33,996 nt of DNA from Bacteroidales bacterium (GCA_019429325.1 JAHYJA010000017.1:1-33996); one strand, 5' to 3'. Positions 26,268-33,996 are shown, counted from the first letter of the stretch. Translations and numbers: made by a program. The notes: generated by a model from the sequence alone, not told the origin.

Positions 26268-28049
26268 CTAATATTGTTCGCGCTCCACGTAATGTGTATG
26301 GAGAAGTTCGTGAGCCTTATGGCTGTTCGGCTTGCCGAGGAAATCACTATAGATCGCAATAACGTCGGGATTCTCGTGCGATTTGCGAAGTATCATATGT
26401 TCATCTTCTGAATAGATAGCTTTCATGCGGTTTTTACGTATTTCCATGCTCGTCGGTATTGGCTGGCCACCACCCCCGATACAACCTCCGGGGCATGCCA
26501 TTATTTCCACAAAATGATATGGTGATTTCCCCTGACGCACCAGCCGCATTATCTTATTTGCGTTAGTTAATCCGTGAGCAATGGCGGTTTTAAGCTCCGC
26601 ACCCTCCAGAAATTTCCAGTCATCGGTACAACCTTCAATTTTTATTGTGGCTTCCTTTACCCCCTCCATACCGCGGACCGGCGTGATATTCAGGTTGTTG
26701 AACGGAACCTCACGTCCGGTCACAATTTCGTAGGCTGTCCGAAGAGCGGCCTCCATAACACCTCCTGTAGCTCCAAAAATAACTGCAGCACCGGTAGAAT
26801 CACCCATAATTGAATCATAATGAGACGGTTCAAGGTTTTTGAAGTTAATCCCTGCCTGTTTGATCATAACTGCGAGCTCGCGGGTTGTAAGCACATAATC
26901 GATATCCTTATATCCGCTATCCCTCATTTCCGGTCTGTCAGCCTCATATTTTTTAGCGGTGCAGGGCATTACGGAGACTGAGACTATTTTTGAAGGGTCG
27001 ATCTTCCTTTTCTGTGCAAAATATGTTTTCGCTAGTGCTCCGAACATCTGCTGGGGAGATTTGCAGGTCGAGAGATTGGGAAGGAATTCCGGATATTTAT
27101 GTTCAATGAATTTTATCCAGCCTGGTGAGCACGAGGTAAACATCGGAAATGATATTTTCTTGTCTCCGTCAACAAGGGCTTTTTTAAGTCGCGTGAGAAG
27201 CTCCGTCCCTTCTTCCATAATTGTCAGGTCGGCGCTGAAGTCAGTATCAAGGACCGAGTCAAAACCAAGTTGCCTGAGGGCGGTAACCATTTTCCCGGTT
27301 ACCCTTTCACCCGGGTCATAACCGAGATCTTCTCCAAGAGCTACTCTTACAGCCGGAGCCGTCTGGACAACAACGTGTTTATCAGGATCATAAATAGCAT
27401 CCCAGACCTGATCGATATAGGTCTTTTCGACCAGGGCACCCGTGGGACACCTGTTCACACACTGTCCGCAGTTGGTGCAGACCACGTGGCTCATCGGCCT
27501 GTCGTGGAACGATGAGATTTTCTGATGGGCTCCCTTGTTTGCGACAGCGATGGCTGAAATATATTGTAATTCAGAGCAGGTTCTTACACAGCGCTGACAC
27601 CTGATACATTTACTGTCATCCTTGATAAAAGAGGGGGATGATCTGTCGATCTCATAGGGGTGATCCTCCACCAGGTCAAGAAATATCGTATCGCCGAACG
27701 CAAATTCGTTGGCAAGTGACTGCAATTCGCATTTCTGGTTTTTATAGCATTTGGTGCAATCGGATCTGTGCTCAGAGAGAAGGAGTTCCACTACATGCTT
27801 CCTTGCATTTCTCACCTTAAGCGTATTTGTGTGGATATCCATTCCTTCGGCAACAGGCATTGCACATGCAGCGATGAGAGTCCTGGCACCTTTCTGCTCA
27901 ACCAGGCACACCCGGCAGTTGCCGGCGATGCACAGGTCGGGATGATTGCATAAGGTAGGAATATTGATGTTCAATTTCTTTGCGGCATCGAGAACAGTGG
28001 ACCCTGCCGGAACAGAAATTTTCTGGTCATTTATTGTCAGATTTATCAT
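26268..28049 (-). CDS. hydA: [FeFe]-hydrogenase catalytic subunit (HydA, group A, NAD-linked type)
   Basis: Catalyses reversible H2 formation with an H-cluster. Domains in order over 593 aa: [2Fe-2S] ferredoxin-like (Cys34, 45, 48, 62); a His94-Cys98-Cys101-Cys107 [4Fe-4S] site; two [4Fe-4S] clusters (Cys148, 151, 154, 158 and Cys191, 194, 197, 201); then the H domain. H-cluster motifs are L1 TSCSPGW (305-311), L2 MPCTAKKYE (361-369) and L3 MACPGGC (517-523) followed by GGGGQP. The C-terminal small-subunit-like tail (RKSHENP...AHELLHTHY) is complete. L1 has Ser308 where well-studied enzymes have the proton-transfer cysteine. With hydB and hydC upstream it forms a trimeric NAD(H)-linked, possibly bifurcating hydrogenase. 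The HydEFG maturases it needs are not in the window. Confidence 0.96.
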   Translation of the reverse strand: MINLTINDQKISVPAGSTVLDAAKKLNINIPTLCNHPDLCIAGNCRVCLVEQKGARTLIAACAMPVAEGMDIHTNTLKVRNARKHVVELLLSEHRSDCTKCYKNQKCELQSLANEFAFGDTIFLDLVEDHPYEIDRSSPSFIKDDSKCIRCQRCVRTCSELQYISAIAVANKGAHQKISSFHDRPMSHVVCTNCGQCVNRCPTGALVEKTYIDQVWDAIYDPDKHVVVQTAPAVRVALGEDLGYDPGERVTGKMVTALRQLGFDSVLDTDFSADLTIMEEGTELLTRLKKALVDGDKKISFPMFTSCSPGWIKFIEHKYPEFLPNLSTCKSPQQMFGALAKTYFAQKRKIDPSKIVSVSVMPCTAKKYEADRPEMRDSGYKDIDYVLTTRELAVMIKQAGINFKNLEPSHYDSIMGDSTGAAVIFGATGGVMEAALRTAYEIVTGREVPFNNLNITPVRGMEGVKEATIKIEGCTDDWKFLEGAELKTAIAHGLTNANKIMRLVRQGKSPYHFVEIMACPGGCIGGGGQPIPTSMEIRKNRMKAIYSEDEHMILRKSHENPDVIAIYSDFLGKPNSHKAHELLHTHYVEREQY

Positions 28050-28073
28050 AGTTTTTTGTTTTTCGATTAAAGA

Positions 28074-29237
28074 TTAATAGATGATCTCCTCCCTGAAGTT
28101 TTCCACAATTGTCCGGAAAGCATTTCCCACCGATTGTCCAAGTCCGCACTTCGAGGCCACTTTCATTGTATCTGCAAGCTTAACCAGTTCATTAAGGTAG
28201 GTTGATTTAACATCTCCTTTCTTGACATTCTGCACACCTTTAAGCAACTGCTGACACCCTACCCTGCAGGGGGTGCACTGACCACAGGATTCCTCAGCAA
28301 AAAAGTCCAGGTAGTTATGCAGAACATTATACATTGATCTCGAGCTGTTGAACAGTTTCATGGATCCGCCTGTAGGGACACCTTCGAAGCCTATGATTGT
28401 CTCGTTGAATTTCTTCCTTGGGACACAGAAGCCTGAAGCACCGCCCACCTGTACAGCTTTGGTATCCCCATCACCGAATTCATTCACAAACTGTTGTACC
28501 GTCATCCCAAGCTCAAGTTCGAATATGCCCGGAGTCGGTGTATCACCTGAGACAGAGAATACTTTTGATCCCCTGGAATCCTTTGTGCCGAGCTGGTTAT
28601 ATGTTTTGGCCCCATGCTTGATTATCTCCATCACGGTGACCAGTGTCTCGACATTGTTTATTGAAGTGGGTTTATAGAAGACACCCGAGGTAGTCGGGTA
28701 CGGGGGTTTGTTGCGGGGTTCACCCCGATCGCCCTGTATAGATTCAAAAAGTGCACTCTCTTCACCGCATATATAAGCGCCACTTCCCATGCAGTATCTG
28801 ATTCTGAAATCATAGCCGATCTCGTCAATCATTTTATGAAACAATTCCAGTTCCCGCATAAGTTGAGGAAGCAGAAATCTGTATTCACCGCGCAGATATA
28901 CTATTCCGTTTTTTGCACCGATCGCCTTGCTTGCGATAGCCATTCCACCGTAAACCTTATATGAGACCCTGTCAAGGATTTCACGGTCCTTGAAAGTCCC
29001 CGGTTCTCCTTCATCAGCATTACATACAATATATTTATCAGGATCTTTTTCCGATGCGGTATACTTCCATTTCAGTCCGGTAGGGAAACCTGCCCCTCCG
29101 CGTCCTTTCAGTCCGGATTCAAGCACCTCCTGGATAATCTGTTCATTCGTCATCTCAAAGGCTTTTGTCAGAACCTCTTTTGGATCTATTTTTTCAAAAA
29201 TAAGGTCAACCTTATTTAGTCCTGTATTATTTTCCAT
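28074..29237 (-). CDS. hydB: NuoF-like NAD(H)/FMN subunit of [FeFe]-hydrogenase (HydB)
   Basis: The flavoprotein subunit that exchanges electrons with NAD(H). Motifs are GRGGAGFPTG (45-54) for FMN/NADH, NADEGEPGTFKDR (73-85), the GAYICGEESAL segment (about 154-163) and a [4Fe-4S] site of Cys318, Cys321, Cys324 and Cys364 (SCGQCTPCR...KCGLG). At 387 aa it is the minimal NuoF core. The N-terminal thioredoxin-like [2Fe-2S] domain and the C-terminal two-[4Fe-4S] ferredoxin domain of Thermotoga-type HydB (about 626 aa) are both absent. It lies 24 bp upstream of hydA and 15 bp downstream of hydC. Confidence 0.95.
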   Translation of the reverse strand: MENNTGLNKVDLIFEKIDPKEVLTKAFEMTNEQIIQEVLESGLKGRGGAGFPTGLKWKYTASEKDPDKYIVCNADEGEPGTFKDREILDRVSYKVYGGMAIASKAIGAKNGIVYLRGEYRFLLPQLMRELELFHKMIDEIGYDFRIRYCMGSGAYICGEESALFESIQGDRGEPRNKPPYPTTSGVFYKPTSINNVETLVTVMEIIKHGAKTYNQLGTKDSRGSKVFSVSGDTPTPGIFELELGMTVQQFVNEFGDGDTKAVQVGGASGFCVPRKKFNETIIGFEGVPTGGSMKLFNSSRSMYNVLHNYLDFFAEESCGQCTPCRVGCQQLLKGVQNVKKGDVKSTYLNELVKLADTMKVASKCGLGQSVGNAFRTIVENFREEIIY

Positions 29238-29252
29238 TTTATCCTGGTATTA

Positions 29253-29717
29253 TTATTTGTGCATATAACCTTTAATAATCTCGACCACCTTTTCAGAAGT
29301 GAGTTCAGTATATGGCAGATCATTGATCAGAATAGCGGGCGCTTTATGGCACCACCCTATACAGTTGGTCTCAAGCAGGCTGAACATCCTGTCGGAAGTA
29401 GTTTCTCCCACTTTTATTTTAAGCATATCCTCGATGGTTTCTATAATCTCACCCTTCCCCTTCATGGAGCATGTTATTGTCTTACAGACTCTTATTATAT
29501 ATTTTCCTCTTACTTTTGTGTCGAGAAATGTATAGAATGAAGCGGTGCCATAAACTTCTGCCGCAGAAATATCGAGTTCCTTTGCCACTTCAACCATTGC
29601 GTCATCAGTAAGGTAACTGTGCCTCTCAACAATCCCCTGTAAAATGGGCATCAGGCTCTCCCGCAGGCGGCCGTGCTTTTCAGTCAATTCCTTCACCAAA
29701 GTTCCAACTTGATACAT
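29253..29717 (-). CDS. hydC: NuoE-like [2Fe-2S] subunit of [FeFe]-hydrogenase (HydC)
   Basis: A 154-aa thioredoxin-like ferredoxin subunit. The [2Fe-2S] ligands are Cys78, Cys83, Cys119 and Cys123 (CKTITC and CIGWC), the NuoE pattern. The N-terminal helical part (LQGIVERHSYLTDDAMVEVAKELDI...VYGTASFYTF) is typical of the family. It is the first gene of hydC-hydB-hydA. The 221-bp gap upstream (29718-29938) contains A/T-rich sequence that probably holds the hyd promoter; a TTTG on the minus strand at 29776-29773, followed about 20 nt later by TAAATATA, is a weak -33/-7 candidate. Confidence 0.95.
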   Translation of the reverse strand: MYQVGTLVKELTEKHGRLRESLMPILQGIVERHSYLTDDAMVEVAKELDISAAEVYGTASFYTFLDTKVRGKYIIRVCKTITCSMKGKGEIIETIEDMLKIKVGETTSDRMFSLLETNCIGWCHKAPAILINDLPYTELTSEKVVEIIKGYMHK

Positions 29718-29886
29718 ATCATATTGATTTTTAATTAATTAATTATATTTATTTTGTGAAATAATCCATTCTCAAAGCGGTGTTAAAATAATAACAATAC
29801 TTCTTATAATAAAAATACTTATGTCATAGTTTATTATTTAGAATGATTACAAACAAGCAGTAATGGGATCTTCTAAAAATTGAACA

Positions 29887-29907
29887 GTCTGGCGGGTTTA
29901 GCCAGAC
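29887..29907 (-). terminator. Terminator-like hairpin after hypB
   Basis: GTCTGGC (29887-29893) and GCCAGAC (29901-29907) form a perfect 7-bp stem with a 7-nt loop, about 30 bp beyond the hypB stop on the minus strand. A short T-rich stretch (caattttta) follows a few bases later. The apex GGTTTAGCC resembles the GGCTTTAGCC apices of the 138-bp repeats, so it could also be a single REP-like hairpin. Confidence 0.55.
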
Positions 29908-29938
29908 AATTCCGCACTGAGGGGGCGGGTTAAATCCC

Positions 29939-30598
29939 TTAAACGGGTTTCTGCTTCAGACTTTGCCCGTTGATCCATTCATACCACTCATCAAGACCGT
30001 CTCCCTTTGTACAGGAGAGTCTGAAAAGAGGAACAGAAGGGTTGATCCTGCGCAGGTCCCGACTGAAGCTTTCAAAGTTAAAATCAGTATAGGGAAGAAG
30101 GTCGATTTTGTTGAGTATAACAGCACGTGCTTCCCGGAAAAGCATAGGGTACTTGGCAGGCTTGTCATCGCCTTCGGTGGTACTTATGACTGCCAGTTTG
30201 AAAGTCTCACCCAGATCAAACTGAGAAGGGCAGATCAGGTTACCGACATTCTCAACAAACAGCATATCGAGGTTATCCGGATCGAATGAGCCAAGTGCCT
30301 TTGAAATACTGTGAGAGTCGAGGTGACAGCCTCCCTCGGTATTGATCACGACGATCGGAATATTATATTTTTTTAGCCTTTGGGCATCACGGTCGGTGGT
30401 AATATCCCCTTCAATCACACCGATCCTCAGCCTCTCTGTCAGCTTTCCGCATGTTCGTTCAAGCAGAGTTGTCTTTCCTGCTCCAGGTGAACTGATTATA
30501 TTAACCATCACTACATTTTTGTCTTTGAGCAGTGCCCTTACCTCATCCGCCTTGTTCTGGTTCCTGTCCAGAATGTTCTTCAAAATTTTAATTTCCAT
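29939..30598 (-). CDS. hypB: Hydrogenase nickel incorporation GTPase HypB
   Basis: HypB is the GTPase/nickel chaperone that, with HypA, inserts nickel into the large subunit of [NiFe]-hydrogenases. It has 219 aa with the P-loop SSPGAGKTT (36-44), GDITTDRDAQRL (64-75), the metal-site segment GGCHLDSHSI (Cys91, His92), a VENVGNLICP motif and NKIDLL for guanine recognition. The histidine-rich N-terminal stretch and the high-affinity CXXCGC-type site of some HypB proteins are absent. It is the last gene of the hyp operon, with 1 bp between its start and the hypA stop, and is followed by a terminator-like hairpin. Confidence 0.96.
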   Translation of the reverse strand: MEIKILKNILDRNQNKADEVRALLKDKNVVMVNIISSPGAGKTTLLERTCGKLTERLRIGVIEGDITTDRDAQRLKKYNIPIVVINTEGGCHLDSHSISKALGSFDPDNLDMLFVENVGNLICPSQFDLGETFKLAVISTTEGDDKPAKYPMLFREARAVILNKIDLLPYTDFNFESFSRDLRRINPSVPLFRLSCTKGDGLDEWYEWINGQSLKQKPV

Positions 30599-30599
30599 A

Positions 30600-30941
30600 C
30601 TATTCTCCTTCTATGCTATTTACAAATAATTCCCTGCCGTTAATAATCTTAAGATCTGCTGAGCCGCATTTATGGCATACAAACAGGTTATCTTTTACTT
30701 CGAATTCTGTTCCGCACTCATTACAGGTCATTTTCACAGGCACAATTTCAATCGTCACTTCAGCCCCTTCAGCAATTGTATCCCTCACACATTCGGTAAA
30801 AGCAAACCGAAAGATGTCAGGCACTATCTGTACCATCTGTCCGAAGGTAACATTTACCAGGGTAACCTTTTTCAGATTTCCCTCTGAGGCGGCTTCAAGG
30901 ACAATATCCTTCAGGTCTTCAGCTATTTTTAGCTCGTGCAT
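30600..30941 (-). CDS. hypA: Hydrogenase/urease nickel incorporation protein HypA
   Basis: A 113-aa nickel metallochaperone. The N-terminus MHELKIAEDL carries the nickel-binding Met1-His2 site, and zinc is held by two CxxC motifs, Cys73/Cys76 (CNEC) and Cys89/Cys92 (CHKC). The length is normal for the family. It delivers nickel together with HypB, whose gene follows immediately. The gap to hypE upstream is 10 bp. Confidence 0.96.
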   Translation of the reverse strand: MHELKIAEDLKDIVLEAASEGNLKKVTLVNVTFGQMVQIVPDIFRFAFTECVRDTIAEGAEVTIEIVPVKMTCNECGTEFEVKDNLFVCHKCGSADLKIINGRELFVNSIEGE

Positions 30942-30951
30942 ATATAATTAT

Positions 30952-31968
30952 TCAGCAAATTCTCGGAAGCTGCAAACCTGCAGGCATTTCAATTATACGC
31001 CTTCCGCCGGCGACAGTATTCAGGAGAACAAAGTCAGGATTCTCCCTTGTAATTTCTCCAATCACAGATGAGCCTGCACCGGCCGGATGTGAAAGCATAA
31101 TGTCAAGAACTTTCAGATACTCCTCTTCTCCTGCAACTACGAGGATTTTTCCCTCATTGGCCAGTGAAAACGGATCAAAACCAAGGACCTCGCATAAACC
31201 CTTTACGGGCTCATCGACCGGAACAGCTTCCTCGTTTATCATAATCCCCTTTCTTATCATTCCCTTAAGCTCATTCAATACTGCAGCAAGACCTCCCCTG
31301 GTAAGATCTCTCATGAAATGTATCTCATTACAACTTTCCAGAATATTTTTTATAAGGCCGTTAAGTGAACCGCAGTCAGAAGTAACCCCTGACACGAAGC
31401 TTAAGTTATTACGGGCGCCCAGCACGGCAACCGCATGATTTCCGAGAGGACCATTGACAATAAGTCTGTCTCCCTCACGGACATTTCCGCCCTTGCTGAT
31501 CTGTTCCCTTCGCGGGCGGAGAAACCCTGTTCCTGTTGTAGTAATAAAAATCTTATCGCATTTCCCCTTCCCGACTACTTTAGTGTCGCCTGTAACAATC
31601 CTTACACCGGCTTTCAGGGCTTCGTCCGCCATCGAATCAACAATCCTTTCAAGATCCGCTAACGGGAATCCTTCTTCGATAATGAAGGACGCAGCAATAT
31701 ATTCCGGATCAGCCCCTGCAACGGCCAGATCGTTTATGGTACCGCAGATGGCAAGCTTTCCGATGTTGCCGCCGGGGAAAAAAAGAGGGTCAACTACATA
31801 AGAATCAGTTGTGAAAGCAAGACTTGCTCTGCCGGAATCCCCTGTGGCCAATAAGGCCGAATCGGTTGCCGGTTCTTCAATCCCGAACCTGCCGAGAAAA
31901 ACGTCCTTAATAAGCTTCTGAGAATGTTTGCCCCCGCTTCCGTGATTAAGTGTTATAAATTCATCCAT
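30952..31968 (-). CDS. hypE: Carbamoyl-dehydrating hydrogenase maturation protein HypE
   Basis: HypE receives a carbamoyl group from HypF on its C-terminal cysteine and dehydrates it to the thiocyanate that supplies the CN ligands of the [NiFe] active site. With the ATG at 31968 (338 aa) it starts MDEFITLNHGSGGKHSQKLI, the family's usual beginning, and ends in PRIC with the required terminal cysteine. GDSGRASLAFTTDSYVVDPLFFPGG and MRDLTRGGLAAVLNE are characteristic PurM-like segments. The frame is open 67 codons further upstream, but that part lies inside hypD and is not HypE-like. It overlaps the hypD 3' end by 8 bp. Confidence 0.95.
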   Translation of the reverse strand: MDEFITLNHGSGGKHSQKLIKDVFLGRFGIEEPATDSALLATGDSGRASLAFTTDSYVVDPLFFPGGNIGKLAICGTINDLAVAGADPEYIAASFIIEEGFPLADLERIVDSMADEALKAGVRIVTGDTKVVGKGKCDKIFITTTGTGFLRPRREQISKGGNVREGDRLIVNGPLGNHAVAVLGARNNLSFVSGVTSDCGSLNGLIKNILESCNEIHFMRDLTRGGLAAVLNELKGMIRKGIMINEEAVPVDEPVKGLCEVLGFDPFSLANEGKILVVAGEEEYLKVLDIMLSHPAGAGSSVIGEITRENPDFVLLNTVAGGRRIIEMPAGLQLPRIC

Positions 31969-33046
31969 CAGGCCTGTATTTATAAAATGTGTTGCATGCC
32001 CCTTCATTTGAGACCATACATGCTCCTTCAGGAGAAAGGGGTGTACAGGCTGTTGCGAAAAGAGGACATTCAGAGGGCGTCTTAACACCGCGGAGTACCT
32101 CGCCGCAGATGCACACGGGATTACTGCGGGATTCCCTGACAGAGGGATTAAATACTTTTTCAGCATCAAATTCCCCGAATCCCGGTCCTGGTTTTAGTCC
32201 GCTTAAAGGAATTATGCCAAATCCTCTCCATTCAGTGTCGTTATGAACGAATACCCTGAGCAGGTTATCCTGCGCAATTCTGTTGCCGTCTGGCGTCACT
32301 GCCCTTTTGTACTGGATTTCAAGCGTTGGCAGTTCTGAGTTGACCTGATGGATGAGCATCAGTATAGCCTGCATAATATCAAGGGGTTCAAACCCTGTAA
32401 CGACACATGCCTTTTTATACTCCCGTGGTATAAAATCAAATGCAGAAGATCCGGTAATTGTTGCAACGTGCCCCGGGCAAATAAAGCCATCTATTTTCAT
32501 CCCGTCCTTAATAACTGCCCTCATTGCCGGCGGCATTACCTTATGGGCGCTTAACAGGAAAAAATTCCTGAGGCGCTTTCCCCTCGCCTGCATCAATGCA
32601 ACAGCTGTTCCCGGAGCTGTGGTCTCAAACCCAATCCCCAGAAAAATTACTCGCCTGTCGGGATTGACTTCAGCGATCTCAAGGGCATCGAGCCCTGAAA
32701 AGAGAACCCGTATATCGGCGCCTTCTGCCTTCTTCTTTTCGAGAGACGATTCTGATCCCGGAACACGCATCAGATCACCGAACGTGGCAATAATTGCATC
32801 CTTGGTCTCCGCCAGAACTATGGCCTTATCAATATAGTCAGTGGCAGTAACGCAGACCGGGCATCCCGGTCCTGAAATAAGTCTTATATTCTCAGGCAGC
32901 AGGGATGGGATACCGAACCTGTGGATGGCTGCTGTATGACCTCCGCATACCTCCATAAATGTGTAGTTTCGGCTGGCCGATTTCTTAATAAGTCCTGCCA
33001 TTTTCAGGATCAGATCCTTGTCGCGGTATTCGTCAATATATTTCAT
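31961..33046 (-). CDS. hypD: Hydrogenase maturation iron-sulfur protein HypD
   Basis: HypD is the [4Fe-4S] scaffold that, with HypC, assembles the Fe(CN)2CO unit. With the ATG at 33046 it has 361 aa. Motifs are MEVCGGHT (31-38), SGPGCPVCVT (58-67, with Cys62 and Cys65), GFETTAPGTA, the FICPGHVATITG segment, and a C-terminal cysteine-rich region (CICGEVLRG, CPLFATACTP, EGACMVSNEGAC) that holds the cluster. The longer open frame begins in hypC and is discarded. It follows hypC by 4 bp. Confidence 0.96.
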   Translation of the reverse strand: MKYIDEYRDKDLILKMAGLIKKSASRNYTFMEVCGGHTAAIHRFGIPSLLPENIRLISGPGCPVCVTATDYIDKAIVLAETKDAIIATFGDLMRVPGSESSLEKKKAEGADIRVLFSGLDALEIAEVNPDRRVIFLGIGFETTAPGTAVALMQARGKRLRNFFLLSAHKVMPPAMRAVIKDGMKIDGFICPGHVATITGSSAFDFIPREYKKACVVTGFEPLDIMQAILMLIHQVNSELPTLEIQYKRAVTPDGNRIAQDNLLRVFVHNDTEWRGFGIIPLSGLKPGPGFGEFDAEKVFNPSVRESRSNPVCICGEVLRGVKTPSECPLFATACTPLSPEGACMVSNEGACNTFYKYRPDG

Positions 33047-33050
33047 CCTA

Positions 33051-33278
33051 TTACCATTTGCCGGCAGCCTCATCAATTTCCCTGATGATGCTGAGAGTTT
33101 CAAGAGCCTCCTCTTCACTAATCTTCTGGATGGCAAAACCTGCATGAAGGAGGATATAGTCTCCGACTGCAGGATCTTCGATCATATGCAGGCCGGCATT
33201 AAACAATGCCCCGCCGGCAGAGACAACTGCCATGTTGCCCTCTATCGATTCTATTCTCGCTGGTATGCTCAGACACAT
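33051..33278 (-). CDS. hypC: Hydrogenase assembly chaperone HypC
   Basis: A 75-aa chaperone (HypC/HupF family) that carries the iron centre with HypD and binds the hydrogenase large-subunit precursor. The N-terminus MCLSIPARI has the essential Cys2, and the GDYILLHAGFAIQKI segment is the family's conserved C-terminal part. The start overlaps the end of hypF by 10 bp, and hypD follows 4 bp later. Confidence 0.96.
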   Translation of the reverse strand: MCLSIPARIESIEGNMAVVSAGGALFNAGLHMIEDPAVGDYILLHAGFAIQKISEEEALETLSIIREIDEAAGKW

Positions 33279-33996
33279 AAGCCAAGTTTTTTAGATGCAA
33301 TTAATAACTGGCCCAGTGAAATACCGCCGTCATTTGCAGGGACCAGGTGATTGGTATATACTTTAAATCCGGCTTTTCTCAGGATGGAGGCAGATCGTTC
33401 AAGAAGGTATTTATTCTGAAACACCCCTCCTGACAGGACCACCTTTTTCAATGAAGTCTCCTTCCGCATCTTTTTTGACAGATCCAGGATAATCTGAGAG
33501 ACAGTATTGTGGAACTTAGCCGCGATCATTGAAGTATTCGTTTCATGAAGGTCTTTAAGTATTCCGGAGAATGTATCTTCGAAGCTGATTATCTTACCGG
33601 CAGTGAAAGGGTAATACAGGTTTGTCTTTTCACGGATAGCCGATTCAAGACGCATCGGGGCTTCTGAGTCAAAAGCAGCTTCCGGGCATAACCCGGTCAG
33701 AGCGGCTACTGCATCGAACAGTCGGCCCGCACCTGATGAGAGGGGCGAATTGACGTTTTGGATCAGCATCTCTCTGATTATCCCTATCTCTTCATCATCG
33801 ATCGACCGGAAAAGGGGAAGTGACTTATAATCAACAGTATCTCCAAAATATCTGAAGAGCACTGAGAATGCCATTCTCCATGGCTTTTCAACTGCCCTGT
33901 CGCCGCCTGGCATGGGAATATAGTCGAAGTGAGAAAATCTTTCAAAGTCCTGAAGATCGGCAATAAGAAACTCACCTCCCCATGTATTGCCATCCG
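33269..33996 (-). CDS. hypF: Carbamoyltransferase HypF, C-terminal part (cut by window edge)
   Basis: HypF makes the carbamoyl group for the CN ligands from carbamoyl phosphate and ATP and passes it to HypE. Only the last 241 residues are in the window; the complete protein is usually about 750 aa. The frame is open to the edge and begins DGNTWGGEFLIADLQDFERF, then the PMPGGDRAVEKPWR segment. Further motifs of the Kae1-like carbamoyltransferase domain are VVLSGGVFQNKYLLE and NHLVPANDGGISLGQ near the C-terminus. An internal ATG at 33913 is not the real start. It is the first visible gene of hypF-C-D-E-A-B. Confidence 0.95.
   Translation of the reverse strand, partial: DGNTWGGEFLIADLQDFERFSHFDYIPMPGGDRAVEKPWRMAFSVLFRYFGDTVDYKSLPLFRSIDDEEIGIIREMLIQNVNSPLSSGAGRLFDAVAALTGLCPEAAFDSEAPMRLESAIREKTNLYYPFTAGKIISFEDTFSGILKDLHETNTSMIAAKFHNTVSQIILDLSKKMRKETSLKKVVLSGGVFQNKYLLERSASILRKAGFKVYTNHLVPANDGGISLGQLLIASKKLGLCV

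Noticed and set aside
26210-26359. 50-residue N-terminal extension of the nitrilase-family protein
   Set aside because: It overlaps the hydA 3' end and the terminator hairpin and does not resemble the family; the ATG at 26209 gives the normal N-terminus.
31969-32169. 67-residue N-terminal extension of HypE
   Set aside because: It lies inside hypD in another frame. The MDEFITLNHGSGGK start at 31968 matches known HypE proteins.

Overview
The window looks like a chromosomal segment of an anaerobic or facultatively anaerobic member of the Bacteroidota. The evidence is the gene content (a HYC/CC-motif small secreted protein, a CusB with a C-terminal DUF3347-like domain, a very long CusA, a metY-metX-hom operon), the mostly weak Shine-Dalgarno sites with A/T-rich leaders, and several TAnnTTTG -7-like promoter boxes. 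The species cannot be named from the sequence alone. No rRNA, tRNA, CRISPR array, transposase or prophage gene was seen.

Layout, left to right. (1) 13-4142, + strand: a PstB-like ABC ATPase followed by the assimilatory sulfate genes cysH (APS-reductase type), cysD and cysN. cysN has no fused APS kinase, so sulfate is probably reduced via APS directly. cysH and cysD are each followed by a composite repeat made of a 7-bp tandem tract plus a palindrome. (2) 4174-15112, + strand: a copper/silver-type metal resistance island with three small exported metal-binding proteins, an HME-RND efflux pump (cusA, cusC, cusB overlapping by 1-4 bp), a CPH-type copper P-ATPase with a Met/His repeat tail, a truncated DUF302 gene, and a CDF-like transporter. 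(3) 15191-19873, + strand: larE, then a structured 330-bp leader, then metY-metX-hom with overlapping reading frames for homocysteine synthesis. (4) 19874-20397: three 138-bp tandem repeats rich in hairpins. (5) 20398-25255: an SNF2-family helicase (+), dinB (-), and a flavodoxin-fold protein with an iron-sulfur-type cysteine motif (+). (6) 25262-33996, - strand: a nitrilase-superfamily amidase, then hydC-hydB-hydA for an NAD-linked [FeFe]-hydrogenase, then hypF(partial)-hypC-hypD-hypE-hypA-hypB for [NiFe]-hydrogenase maturation. Terminator-like hairpins separate these minus-strand units.

How the parts fit. Sulfate activation and reduction (cysDN, cysH) would feed sulfide to MetY, which joins it to the O-acetylhomoserine made by Hom and MetX; sulfite reductase is not in the window. 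The metal island is a self-contained capture-and-efflux set. The hydrogenase region pairs structural genes of one hydrogenase class with the accessory genes of another, so [NiFe] structural genes and HydEFG maturases probably lie elsewhere. LarE (nickel-pincer cofactor) and HypAB (nickel insertion) both point to nickel enzymes.

The most unusual signals are non-coding: the 138-bp hairpin array with compensatory changes, heptamer tracts beside stop codons, and the long hairpin in the metY leader. In coding regions they are a cysteine-to-serine change at the proton-transfer position of HydA, a minimal HydB, and a CusA with about four extra membrane segments.
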